Assembly (NCBI GenBank): GCA_023053545.1
Contig: JAKZAN010000166.1
Span: 21,298-85,297, forward strand
Length of the DNA: 64,000 bases
Source of the DNA: Lepidurus packardi
Taxonomy: Eukaryota; Arthropoda; Branchiopoda; Notostraca; Triopsidae
Reading direction: 5' to 3'
Position numbers and translations under genes: made by a program. Positions 32,601 to 46,300 of the stretch are shown here, piece after piece. The notes under the pieces were generated by a model. It did no database searches. It worked only from the letters and a program-made list of their open reading frames with translations, and had not been told where the DNA came from. Numbering within the stretch: the stretch's first letter is position 1; each line of letters begins with the position of its first letter.

Positions 32601-33700
32601 ATTTGCTTGTAATTTTACCTGAAATTTCCTCAAAATCTTATATTAATTACACTGAAATTTCATTGAAATTTCGTTAAAATATGCTTGTAATTTTACCTGA
32701 AATTTCAATGAAATTTCCTTGAAATTTGCTTGTAATTTTACCTGAAACTTTAATGAAATTTCCTTGAAATTTGCTTGTAACTTTACCTGAAATTTCCTCG
32801 AAATCTTATTGAAATTACACTGAAATTTCATTGAAAATTCGTCTAAATATGCTTGTAATTTTACCTGAAATTTCAATGAAATTTCCTTGAAATTTGCTTG
32901 TAATTTTACCTGAAATTTCCTCAAAATCTTATATTAATTACAGTGAAATTTCATTGAAATTTCGTTAAAATATGCTTGTAATTTTACCTGAAATTTCAAT
33001 GAAATTTCCTTGAAATTTGCTTGTAATTTTACCTGAAATTTCCTTGAAATTTCCTTGAAATATGCTTGTAATTTTACCTGAAATTTCAATGAAATTTCCT
33101 TGAAATTTGCTTGTATTTTTACCTGAAATTTCCTCGAAATCTTATTGAAATTACACTGAAATTTCATTGAAATTTCGTTGAAATATGCTTGTAATTTTAC
33201 CTCAAATTTCAATGAAATTTCCTTGAAATTTGCTTGTAATTTTACCTGAAATTTCCTCGTAATCTTAATGAAATTACAGTGAAATTTCATTGAAATTTCG
33301 TTGAAATATGGTTGTAATTTTACCTGAAACTTCAATGAAATTTCCTTGAAATTTGCTTGTAATTTTACCTGAAATTTCTTCGAAATCTTATTGAAATTAC
33401 ACTGAAATTTCATTGAAATTTCGTTGAAATATGCTTGTAATTTTACCTGAAATTTCGATGAAATTTCCTTGAAATTTGCTTGTAATTTTACCTGAAATTT
33501 CCCTGAAATTTACTTGATTTTACCTGAAATTTCTTCGAAATCTTAATGAAATTACAGTGAAATTTCATTGAAATTTCGTTGAAACATGCTTGTAATTTTA
33601 CCTGAAACTTCAATGAAATTTCCTTGAAATATGCTTGTAATTTTACCTGAAATTTCAATGAAATTTCCTTGAAATTTGCTTGTAATTTTACCTGAAATTT
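29654..33700. repeat. Tandem higher-order repeat, period 2,316 bp
   Basis: Matching block orders recur at a constant spacing: 29654/31970, 30096/32412, 30327/32643 and 30618/32934 are all 2,316 bp apart, and their translated block patterns are the same. Similarity ends near 31380 and 33700, where the copies use different block orders. Confidence 0.85.
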
Positions 33701-34949
33701 CCTTGAAATTTCCTTGAAATATGCTTGTAATTTTACCTGAAATTTCAATGAAATTTCCTTGAAATTTGCTTGTATTTTTACCTGAAATTTCCTCGAAATC
33801 TTATTGAAATTACACTGAAATTTCATTGAAATTTCGTTGAAATATGCTTGTAATTTTACCTGAAATTTCAATGAAATTTTCTTGAAATTTGCTTGTAATT
33901 TTAACTGAAATTTCCCTGAAATTTGCTTGTAATTTTACCTGAAATTTCTTCGAAATCTTATTGAAATTACACTGAAATTTCATTGAAATTTCGTTGAAAT
34001 ATGCTTGTAATTTTACCTGAAATTTCCTCGAAATGTTATTGCAATTACACTGAAATTTCATTGAAATTTCGTTGAAATATGCTTGAAATTTCCCTGAAAT
34101 TTGCTTGTAATTTTACCTGAAATTTTTCGAAATCTTATTGAAATTACACTGAAATTTCATTGAAATTTCGTTGAAATATGCTTGAAATTTTACCTGAAAT
34201 TTCAATGAGATTTCCTTAAAATTTGCTTGTAATTTTACCTGAAATTTCCCTGAAATTTACTTGATTTTACCTGAAATTTCTTCGAAATCTTAATGAAATT
34301 ACAGTGAAATTTCATTGAAATTTCGTTGAAATATGCTTGTAATTTTACCTGAAACTTCAATGAAATTTCCTTGAAATTTGCTTGTAATTTTACCTGAAAT
34401 TTCCTCGAAATCTTATTGAAACTACACTGAAATTTCATTGAAATTTCGTTGAAATATGCTTGTAATTTTACCTGAAATTTCAATGAAATTTCTTTGAAAT
34501 TTGCTTGTAATTTTACCTGAAATTTCCTCGAAATCTTATTGAAATTACACTGAAATTTCATTGAGATTTCGTTGAAACATGCTTGTGATTTTATCTGAAA
34601 TTTCAATGAAATTTCCTTGAAATTTGCTTGTAATTTAAACTGAAATTTCAATGAAATTTCCTTGAAATTTGCTTGTAATTTTACCTGAAATTTTTTCGAA
34701 ATCTTATTGAAATTACACTGAAACTTCAATGAAATTTCCTTGAAATTTGCTTGTAATTTTACCTGAAATTTCCTTGAAATTTGCTTGTAATTTTACCTGA
34801 AATTTCCTCGAAATCTTATTGAAATTAAACTGAAATTTCATTGAAATTTCGCTGAAGTATACTTGTAATTTAACCTGAAATTTCAATGAAATATCCTTGA
34901 AATTTGTTTGTAATTTTACATGAAATTTCCTCGAAATCTTATTGAAATT

Positions 34950-37900
34950 ACACTGAAATTTCATTGAATTTCGTTGAAATATGCTTGTAATTTTACCTGA
35001 AATTTCAATGAAATTTCCTTGAAATTTGTTTGTAATTTTACCTGAAATTTCCTCGAAATCTTATTGAAATTACACTGAAATTTCATTGAAATTTCGTTGA
35101 AATATTCTTGTAATTTTACCTGAAACTTTAATGAAATTTCCTTGAAATTTGCTTGTAACTTTACCTGAAATTTCCTCGAAATCTTATTGAAATTACACTG
35201 AAATTTCATTGAAAATTCGTCTAAATATGCTTGTAATTTTACCTGAAATTTCAATGAAATTTCCTTGAAATTTTTTTTGTAATTTTACCTGAAATTTCCT
35301 TGAAATTTGCTTGTAATTTTACCTGAAATTTCTTCGAAATCTTATTGAAATTACACTGAAATTTCATTGAAATTTCGTTGAAATATGCTTGTAATTTTTT
35401 CCTGAAATTTCAATGAAATTTCCTTGAAATTTCCTTGTAATATTACCTGAAATTTCCTTGAAATTTGCTTGTAGTTTTACCTGAAATTTCCTCGAAATCT
35501 TAATGAAATTACACTAAAATTTCATTGAAATTTCGTTGAAATATGCTTTTAATTTTACCAGAAATTTCAATGAAATTTCCTTGAAATTTGCTAGTAATTT
35601 TACCTGAAATTTCAATGTAATTTATTTGAAATTTGATTTTAATTTTACCTGAAATTTCCTCGAAATCATATTAAAATTATACTGAAATTTCATTGAAATT
35701 TCCTTGAAATATGCTTGTAATTTTACCTGAAATTTCAATTAAATTTCCTTGAAATTTGCTTGTAATTTTACCAGAAATTTAGTCGAAATCTTATTGAAAT
35801 TACACTGAAATTTCATTGAAATGTCGTTGAAATATGCTTGTAATTTTACCTGAAATTTCAATGAAATTTTCTTGAAATTTTCTTTTAATTTTACCTGAAA
35901 TTTCCCTGAAATTTGCTTGTAATTTTACCTGAAATTTCCGTGAAATTTGCTTGTAATTTTACCTGAAATTTCCTTGAAATTTCCTTGAAATTTGCTTGTA
36001 ATTTTACCTGAAATTTCCTCGAAATCTTATTGAAATTACACTGAAATTTCATTGAAATTTCGTTGAAATATGCTTGTAATTTTACCTGAAATTTGCCTGA
36101 AATTTGCTTGTAATTTTACCTGAAATTTCAATGAAATTTCCTTGAAATTTGCTTGTAATTTTACATGAAATTTCCTTGAAATTAGCTTGTTATTTTACCT
36201 GAAATTTCCTCGAAATGTTATTGCAATTACACTGAAATTTCATTGAAATTTCGTTGAAATATGCTTATAATTTTACTTGAAATTTCAATGAAATTTCCTT
36301 GAAATTTGATTGTAATTTTACATGAAATTTCCTCGAAATCTTATTGAAATTACACTGAAATTTCATTGAAATGTCGTTGAAATATGCTTGTAATTTTACC
36401 TGAAATTTCAATGAAATTTTCTTGAAATATGCTTGTAATTTTACCTGAAATTTCCCTGAAATTTGCTTGTAATTTTACCTGAAATTTTTCGAAATCTTAT
36501 TGAAATTACACTGAAATTTCATTGAAATTTCGTTGAAATATGCTTGTAATTTTACCTGAAATTTCAATGAGATTTCCTTGAAATTTTGCTTGTAATTTTA
36601 CCTGAAATTTCCCTGAAATTTACTTGATTTTACCTGAAATTTCTTCGAAATCTTAATGAAATTACAGTGAAATTTCATTGAAATTTCGTTGAAATAGGCT
36701 TGTAATTTTAACTGAAATTTCCTCGAAATCTTATTGAAACTACACTGAAATTTCATTGAAATTTCGTTGAAATATGCTTGTAATTTTACCTGAAACTTCA
36801 ATGAAATTTCCTTGAAATTTGCTTGTAATTTTACCTGAAATTTCCTCGAAATCTTATTGAAACTACACTGAAATTTCATTGAAATTTCGTTGAAATATGC
36901 TTGTAATTTTACCTGAAATTTCAATGAAATTTCTTTGAAATTTGCTTGTAATTTTACCTGAAATTTCCTCGAAATCTTATTGAAATTACACTGAAATTTC
37001 ATTGAGATTTCGTTGAAACATGCTTGTGATTTTATCTGAAATTTCAATGAAATTTCCTTGAAATTTGCTTGTAATTTAAACTGAAATTTCAATGAAATTT
37101 CCTTGAAATTTGCTTGTAATTTTACCTGAAATTTTTTCGAAATCTTATTGAAATTACACTGAAACTTCAATGAAATTTCCTTGAAATTTGCTTGTAATTT
37201 TACCTGAAATTTCCTTGAAATTTGCTTGTAATTTTACCTGAAATTTCCTCGAAATCTTATTGAAATTAAACTGAAATTTCATTGAAATTTAGCTGAAGTA
37301 TACTTGTAATTTAACTTGAAATTTCAATGAAATATCCTTGAAATTTGTTTGTAATTTTACATGAAATTTCCTCGAAATCTTATTGAAATTACACTGAAAT
37401 TTCATTGAATTTCGTTGAAATATGCTTGTAATTTTACCTGAAATTTCAATGAAATTTCCTTGAAATTTGTTTGTAATTTTACCTGAAATTTAATTGAAAT
37501 TTGCTTGTAATTTTACCTGAAATTTCCTTGAAATTTGCTTGTAATTTTACCTGAAATTTCCTCGAAATCTTATTGAAATTACACTGAAATTTCATTGAAA
37601 TTTCGTTGAAATATTCTTGTAATTTTACCTGAAACTTTAATGAAATTTCCTTGAAATTTGCTTGTAACTTTACCTGAAATTTCCTCGAAATCTTATTGAA
37701 ATTACACTGAAATTTCATTGAAAATTCGTCTAAATATGCTTGTAATTTTACCTGAAATTTCAATGAAATTTCCTTGAAATTTTTTTTGTAATTTTACCTG
37801 AAATTTCCTTGAAATTTGCTTGTAATTTTACCTGAAATTTCTTCGAAATCTTATTGAAATTACACTGAAATTTCATTGAAATTTCGTTGAAATATGCTTG

Positions 37901-40900
37901 TAATTTTTTCCTGAAATTTCAATGAAATTTCCTTGAAATTTCCTTGTAATATTACCTGAAATTTCCTTGAAATTTGCTTGTAGTTTTACCTGAAATTTCC
38001 TCGAAATCTTAATGAAATTACACTAAAATTTCATTGAAATTTCGTTGAAATATGCTTTTAATTTTACCAGAAATTTCAATGAAATTTCCTTGAAATTTGC
38101 TAGTAATTTTACCTGAAATTTCAATGTAATTTATTTGAAATTTGATTTTAATTTTACCTGAAATTTCCTCGAAATCATATTAAAATTATACTGAAATTTC
38201 ATTGAAATTTCCTTGAAATATGCTTGTAATTTTACCTGAAATTTCAATTAAATTTCCTTGAAATTTGCTTGTAATTTTACCAGAAATTTAGTCGAAATCT
38301 TATTGAAATTACACTGAAATTTCATTGAAATGTCGTTGAAATATGCTTGTAATTTTACCTGAAATTTCAATGAAATTTTCTTGAAATTTTCTTTTAATTT
38401 TACCTGAAATTTCCCTGAAATTTGCTTGTAATTTTACCTGAAATTTCCGTGAAATTTGCTTGTAATTTTACCTGAAATTTCCTTGAAATTTCCTTGAAAT
38501 TTGCTTGTAATTTTACCTGAAATTTCCTCGAAATCTTATTGAAATTACACTGAAATTTCATTGAAATTTCGTTGAAATATGCTTGTAATTTTACCTGAAA
38601 TTTGCCTGAAATTTGCTTGTAATTTTACCTGAAATTTCAATGAAATTTCCTTGAAATTTGCTTGTAATTTTACATGAAATTTCCTTGAAATTAGCTTGTT
38701 ATTTTACCTGAAATTTCCTCGAAATGTTATTGCAATTACACTGAAATTTCATTGAAATTTCGTTGAAATATGCTTATAATTTTACTTGAAATTTCAATGA
38801 AATTTCCTTGAAATTTGATTGTAATTTTACCTGAAATTTCCTCGAAATCTTATTGAAATTACACTGAAATTTCATTGAAATGTCGTTGAAATATGCTTGT
38901 AATTTTACCTGAAATTTCAATGAAATTTTCTTGAAATATGCTTGTAATTTTACCTGAAATTTCCCTGAAATTTGCTTGTAATTTTACCTGAAATTTTTCG
39001 AAATCTTATTGAAATTACACTGAAATTTCATTGAAATTTCGTTGAAATATGCTTGTAATTTTACCTGAAATTTCAATGAGATTTCCTTGAAATTTTGCTT
39101 GTAATTTTACCTGAAATTTCCCTGAAATTTACTTGATTTTACCTGAAATTTCTTCGAAATCTTAATGAAATTACAGTGAAATTTCATTGAAATTTCGTTG
39201 AAATAGGCTTGTAATTTTAACTGAAATTTCCTCGAAATCTTATTGAAACTACACTGAAATTTCATTGAAATTTCGTTGAAATATGCTTGTAATTTTACCT
39301 GAAACTTCAATGAAATTTCCTTGAAATTTGCTTGTAATTTTACCTGAAATTTCCTCGAAATCTTATTGAAACTACACTGAAATTTCATTGAAATTTCGTT
39401 GAAATATGCTTGTAATTTTACCTGAAATTTCAATGAAATTTCTTTGAAATTTGCTTGTAATTTACCTGAAATTTCCTCGAAATCTTATTGAAATTACACT
39501 GAAATTTCATTGAGATTTCGTTGAAACATGCTTGTGATTTTATCTGAAATTTCAATGAAATTTCCTTGAAATTTGCTTGTAATTTAAACTGAAATTTCAA
39601 TGAAATTTCCTTGAAATTTGCTTGTAATTTTACCTGAAATTTTTTCGAAATCTTATTGAAATTACACTGAAACTTCAATGAAATTTCCTTGAAATTTGCT
39701 TGTAATTTTACCTGAAATTTCCTTGAAATTTGCTTGTAATTTTACCTGAAATTTCCTCGAAATCTTATTGAAATTAAACTGAAATTTCATTGAAATTTAG
39801 CTGAAGTATACTTGTAATTTAACTTGAAATTTCAATGAAATATCCTTGAAATTTGTTTGTAATTTTACATGAAATTTCCTCGAAATCTTATTGAAATTAC
39901 ACTGAAATTTCATTGAATTTCGTTGAAATATGCTTGTAATTTTACCTGAAATTTCAATGAAATTTCCTTGAAATTTGTTTGTAATTTTACCTGAAATTTC
40001 CTTGAAATTTGCTTGTAATTTTACCTGAAATTTCCTTGAAATTTGCTTGTAATTTTACCTGAAATTTCCTCGAAATCTTATTGAAATTACACTGAAATTT
40101 CATTGAAATTTCGTTGAAATATTCTTGTAATTTTACCTGAAACTTTAATGAAATTTCCTTGAAATTTGCTTGTAACTTTACCTGAAATTTCCTCGAAATC
40201 TTATTGAAATTACACTGAAATTTCATTGAAAATTCGTCTAAATATGCTTGTAATTTTACCTGAAATTTCAATGAAATTTCCTTGAAATTTTTTTTGTAAT
40301 TTTACCTGAAATTTCCTTGAAATTTGCTTGTAATTTTACCTGAAATTTCTTCGAAATCTTATTGAAATTACACTAAAATTTCATTGAATTTTCGTTGAAA
40401 TATGCTTGTAATTTTTTCCTGAAATTTCAATGAAATTTCCTTGAAATTTCCTTGTAATATTACCTGAAATTTCCTTGAAATTTGCTTGTAGTTTTACCTG
40501 AAATTTCCTCGAAATCTTAATGAAATTACACTAAAATTTCATTGAAATTTCGTTGAAATATGCTTGTAATTTTACCAGAAATTTCAATGAAATTTCCTTG
40601 AAATTTGCTAGTAATTTTACCTGAAATTTCAATGTAATTTATTTGAAATTTGATTTTAATTTTACCTGAAATTTCCTCGAAATCATATTAAAATTATACT
40701 GAAATTTCATTGAAATTTCCTTGAAATATGCTTGTAATTTTACCTGAAATTTCAATTAAATTTCCTTGAAATTTGCTTGTAATTTTACCAGAAATTTAGT
40801 CGAAATCTTATTGAAATTACACTGAAATTTCATTGAAATGTCGTTGAAATATGCTTGTAATTTTACCTGAAATTTCAATGAAATTTTCTTGAAATTTTCT

Positions 40901-42350
40901 TTTAATTTTACCTGAAATTTCCCTGAAATTTGCTTGTAATTTTACCTGAAATTTCCTTGAAATTTGCTTGTAATTTTACCTGAAATTTCCTTGAAATTTC
41001 CTTGAAATTTGCTTGTAATTTTACCTGAAATTTCCTCGAAATCTTATTGAAATTACACTGAAATTTCATTGAAATTTCGTTGAAATATGCTTGTAATTTT
41101 ACCTGAAATTTGCCTGAAATTTGCTTGTAATTTTACCTGAAATTTCAATGAAATTTCCTTGAAATTTGCTTGTAATTTTACATGAAATTTCCTTGAAATT
41201 AGCTTGTTATTTTACCTGAAATTTCCTCGAAATGTTATTGCAATTACACTGAAATTTCATTGAAATTTCGTTGAAATATGCTTATAATTTTACTTGAAAT
41301 TTCAATGAAATTTCCTTGAAATTTGATTGTAATTTTACCTGAAATTTCCTCGAAATCTTATTGAAATTACACTGAAATTTCATTGAAATGTCGTTGAAAT
41401 ATGCTTGTAATTTTACCTGAAATTTCAATGAAATTTTCTTGAAATATGCTTGTAATTTTACCTGAAATTTCCCTGAAATTTGCTTGTAATTTTACCTGAA
41501 ATTTTTCGAAATCTTATTGAAATTACACTGAAATTTCATTGAAATTTCGTTGAAATATGCTTGTAATTTTACCTGAAATTTCAATGAGATTTCCTTGAAA
41601 TTTTGCTTGTAATTTTACCTGAAATTTCCCTGAAATTTACTTGATTTTACCTGAAATTTCTTCGAAATCTTAATGAAATTACAGTGAAATTTCATTGAAA
41701 TTTCGTTGAAATAGGCTTGTAATTTTACCTGAAACTTCAATGAAATTTCCTTGAAATTTGCTTGTAATTTTAACTGAAATTTCCTCGAAATCTTATTGAA
41801 ACTACACTGAAATTTCATTGAAATTTCGTTGAAATATGCTTGTAATTTTACCTGAAATTTCAATGAAATTTCTTTGAAATTTGCTTGTAATTTTACCTGA
41901 AATTTCCTCGAAATCTTATTGAAATTACACTGAAATTTCATTGAGATTTCGTTGAAACATGCTTGTGATTTTATCTGAAATTTCAATGAAATTTCCTTGA
42001 AATTTGCTTGTAATTTTAACTGAAATTTCAATGAAAGTTCCTTGAAATTTGCTTGTAATTTTACCTGAAATTTTTTCGAAATCTTATTGAAATTACACTG
42101 AAACTTCAATGAAATTTCCTTGAAATTTGCTTGTAATTTTAACTGAAATTTCCTTGAAATTTGCTTGTAATTTTACCTGAAATTTCCTCGAAATCTTATT
42201 GAAATTAAACTGAAATTTCATTGAAATTTCGCTGAAGTATACTTGTAATTTAACCTGAAATTTCAATGAAATATCCTTGAAATTTGTTTGTAATTTTACA
42301 TGAAATTTCCTCGAAATCTTATTGAAATTACACTGAAATTTCATTGAATT
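34950..42350. repeat. Tandem higher-order repeat, period about 2,508 bp, about three copies
   Basis: A diagnostic T8 interruption of the satellite lies at 35271, 37780 and 40288 (spacing 2,509 and 2,508). Other private markers recur with the same spacing, such as aatttcaatgtaatttattt and aaatttagtcgaaatc. A related copy lies at about 49.4-50.9 kb (T8 at 50031). Limits are approximate. Confidence 0.85.
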
Positions 42351-43087
42351 TCGTTGAAATATGCCTGTAATTTTACCTGAAATTTCAATGAAATTTCCTT
42401 GAAATTTGTTTGTAATTTTACCTGAAATTTCCTTGAAATTTGCTTGTAATTTTACCTGAAATTTCCTTGAAATTTGCTTGTAATTTTACCTGAAATTTCC
42501 TCGAAATCTTATTGAAATTACACTGAAATTTCATTGAAATTTCGTTGAAATATGCTTGTAATTTTACCTGAAACTTTAATGAAATTTCCTTGAAATTTGC
42601 TTGTAACTTTACCTGAAATTTCCTCGAAATCTTATTGAAATTACACTGAAATTTCATTGAAAATTCGTCTAAATATGCTTGTAATTTTACCTGAAATTTC
42701 AATGAAATTTCCTTGAAATTTGCTTGTAATTTTACCTGAAACTTTAATGAAATTTCCTTGAAATTTGCTTGTAACTTTACCTGAAATTTCCTCGAAATCT
42801 TATTGAAATTACACTGAAATTTCATTGAAAATTCGTCTAAATATGCTTGTAATTTTACCTGAAATTTCAATGAAATTTCCTTGAAATTTGCTTGTAATTT
42901 TACCTGAAATTTCCTCAAAATCTTATATTAATTACAGTGAAATTTCATTGAAATTTCGTTAAAATATGCTTGTAATTTTACCTGAAATTTCAATGAAATT
43001 TCCTTGAAATTTGCTTGTAATTTTACCTGAAATTTCCTTGAAATTTCCTTGAAATATGCTTGTAATTTTACCTGAAATTTCAATGAA

Positions 43088-43092
43088 ATTTC
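43088..43092. repeat. Target-site duplication of LTR element, left copy
   Basis: atttc, repeated at 47695-47699. Removing the element and one copy restores uninterrupted satellite (caatgaaatttccttgaaa). Confidence 0.85.
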
Positions 43093-43223
43093 TGTTATAT
43101 ATACGAAGGGTAGTGAGGTGCACGAACTTTCTAGATGGAAGGCAGGAACTCAACTGGGTATTGTTGAGGTTGGTAACAAAGGTGCAACACCAGCTCCATC
43201 TGGTATACAGGCAATATATAACA
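43093..43223 (-). repeat. 3' LTR (left copy)
   Basis: 131 bp, TG...CA ends with a perfect 10-bp terminal inverted repeat (tgttatatat / atatataaca). Base-for-base identical to 47564-47694. Very short for a Gypsy LTR. Confidence 0.95.
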
Positions 43224-43235
43224 ATTTCCTCCCCC
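43224..43235 (-). other. Polypurine tract
   Basis: On the minus strand GGGGGAGGAAAT lies directly upstream of the 3' LTR, the expected plus-strand primer for reverse transcription. Confidence 0.85.
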
Positions 43236-43322
43236 GTATCAAAAAAAACCCTATTTTCTTTTTGCCAAAAACCCCATTTACCATATTCCCAATTTAACTA
43301 CCAGTAACAAAACGAAAGAACA
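43236..43322 (-). other. Short non-coding region between pol and polypurine tract
   Basis: Only 87 bp lie between the pol stop and the polypurine tract, leaving no room for an envelope gene. Confidence 0.8.
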
Positions 43323-46300
43323 CTAATGATACACAAATTCTGATTGACGAGTGCTTTTCTTCACTCTTTGAGAACGTCGGAGTTCGATAGGCGGTTCCGG
43401 TGAACTGGAACAAGGTAATGGCACTACGGCAAGCGGCTTCTGAGGCGAGGGAAAGTTTTCTGAAGCTGCAGGTTGTACATCCTTCACAGGAACAGCGTCA
43501 AACGCCGACGATTGAACCGATGATTGAAACGGAGACAGGGCAACAGGCAATGGTGAAAGCCGAACTGGGCTAGATTCAGGTGGAGGTTCTTCCACAACCA
43601 CCTCTTCCTTCTCCACTAATGGATCACTTCTTTTCATCTGGTCGAAATGGCGCTTAACTAACACTTCCCCCACTCGTACTTGATACAGATAAACGCCTAG
43701 GCGACGTGTTACCATGCCCTGTTGCCATTTCGGGAACCCCTTCCGGAAATCTCGTACGAGAACAGGGTCACCCACGGAATAACTACTTACAGTTTCGTTG
43801 TCCCTAGTCAGTTTAGTTGGAAGCACAAGATCTAATCTTGTTCTGGGTGCGTACCCAAGCATGACTTCCACAGGGCATTTTCCCGTGGTTGCATGAGGAG
43901 TAGTGCGGTAATTGAATAAAAATCGGGATAACTTCGTTTGGAGTGGTACGGTGTCTTGTCCGGCTTTCCCCAAGTAGGCTTTCACGGACTGAACAAAACG
44001 TTCGGCCAATCCATTGGTTTGTGGGTGGTACGGTGCCCCCATCAAATGTTTAATTCCATTACGTGTCATGAATTTGGCCATCTCCCCCGACGTAAATTGA
44101 GGCCCGTTGTCCGTAACCACTTCCAAAGGTAGGCCAAAACGCGAGAATACGGAACGCAAGAAGCTAATCGTTCCTTCTGCCGTGGTGCTATTCATTACGA
44201 AAACTTCTGGCCACTTGGAGTAAGCATCAACTATAATGAGAAGCATTTTTTTTTCAATGGGTCCCGCAAAGTCAGCGTGAATGCGCTGCCATGGACCTTT
44301 TGGAAGAGGCCACGCAGCGTTTTTCACCTTGTTTGGAGATCGTGCCATCAATTTGCAATTAGGGCAATCTCTTACAAAGGCAACAACATCTTTATCCATA
44401 GTAGGCCACCAAAACTTGCTGCGGGCTACAGATTTGGTGCGCGAAACGCCAGGGTGTCCTTCGTGAAGTAATTCCAGGATATCCCTCCTCAAGGATGACG
44501 GTACCACTACACGACGTCCCCAAAGAACGGCACCATTCTCCAAGGAAAGTTCAAATCGACGCGTATGGTAAGGTATCAAGTTATCTGGAATTTTGCTGGA
44601 TTTCCAACCATTTTTTACATAATCTTGAACTTGGCGTAGGATTGGATCCCCTTTCTGTTCTTGCAGTAACTTTTCAAACGTAAGAGGAAGACCATCAAGA
44701 ATTTCGAGATTGCAGCAAGTTGCAATGGAAGAAGCAATATCAGTGCGTGTTTGAGGCAAAGGAGATCTGGAGAGCGCATCAGCATTGCCATTTTCTTCCG
44801 ATCTACGAAACTCCATATTGTAAGAATAGGCAGCTAGCTTTAGCGCCCACCTCTGCATCCGGGCAGCTGCAATAGCGGAAATCCCGGACTTCGGACCCAA
44901 GATCGCAAGTAGAGGCTTATGGTCGGTGACTAGCGTAAAGTTTCTCCCGTACAAATAGTCATGAAACCGTGAAACTCCGAAAACAATGGCAAGAGCCTCT
45001 CGCTCAATTTGAGAATAGTTCCTCTCGGCTTTGGTCAGTGTTTTGGAGGCGTAAGCAATGGGACGCTCGTCTCCGTTTGAAAAGCGGTGGGTCAAAACTG
45101 CAGCCACCCCCACCGATGAAGCATCGCACTCCAAACGCACTGGCAATTTAGGGTCATAATGACAAAGGATCGGCTCAGAGCTGAGACATTTCTTAAGCCT
45201 CGTCCAGGCTTTCTCTTGAGTAGGTCCCCAATTGAACCTCGATCCTTGTCTTGTCAACGCTGTCAAGGGTTCTGCAAATGTAGACAAACCCTTAATGAAT
45301 TTTCCGTAGTATTGGATAAGGCCAAGGAAAGAGCGAATTTCCTTAATATCCTTGGGTTTTGGAAAATCTCGAACCGCACGGACTTTAGCAGGATCTGTCT
45401 TCAATCCGTCGGCCGAAACGATGATTCCGAGAAAAGGCACTTCGGTCAAGCCAAATAAGCATTTCAGCCAATCCAATCTGACATTTGCATCCCGAAGCGT
45501 TTTAAGAACGGCTTCCTGCCTTTCTCTGTGTTCTTCTTTCGTACGACCTGCAATGAGAATGTCGTCCAGGTAGCATTTAGCGAACGGAAAATCATGTAGT
45601 AATTCGTCCATAAATTTCTGAAACTTTGCTGGAGCAGAAGAAATGCCAAAAGGCAACCGACTATACTGGTAAAGTCCCCACTGGGTATTAATAGTAGTCA
45701 GCGGTTGCGAATCTGGATCCAAGGCAAGTTGCAAATAGGCTTGCGACAAGTCCAGTTTGGTGAAATAAGCTCCCCCTTCTAGGGTAGCGAACAAGTCTGC
45801 AGGCTTAGGCAGTGGGTACTGGTCTATCAGTAATTCCGAGTTGACAGACATCTTGTAATCCCCACATATACGTATACGACCATTTGGCTTTGGAACTACC
45901 ACAATGGGCGCCGCCCAGTCGCTGTGCACAACTTTCTTGATAATACCATCAGCTTCCAATCGCTCGATTTCCTTTTTTACAGGCTCGCGTAAAGCATAAG
46001 GCAAGGATCGTGGTCTATTAAATCGAGGAACAGCGAACGGTTTCAAATCCAAACTAACCACAGTAATTGGGGTAGAACGGATGTTCAGAGGTTCGAACAG
46101 CCGCGCGTACTTGGCCTTTAAACTTTCGGGAGATCCAATTGCATTTACCGGAACAGTAGATAATTTGTGAACTACTTGCCAATTTAAGTTGAATTGCTGC
46201 AAAAGGTCTCTCCCCAATAATGCAAGACTTGGTCCATCCACGACAACCAAGGAAGCAGGCTTGGAGGTACCATGAATTGTAACAGGGACATGTACCTTGC

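Larger units (their letters stand above)
26499..43092. repeat. Satellite block 4 (subfamily I, 2.3- and 2.5-kb higher-order repeats)
   Basis: 16.6 kb of uninterrupted satellite, all in the same orientation. It contains tandem higher-order repeats (listed separately) and no non-satellite insertion. Minus-strand open frames reach 205 codons but follow the 45/78-bp block structure. Confidence 0.96.
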
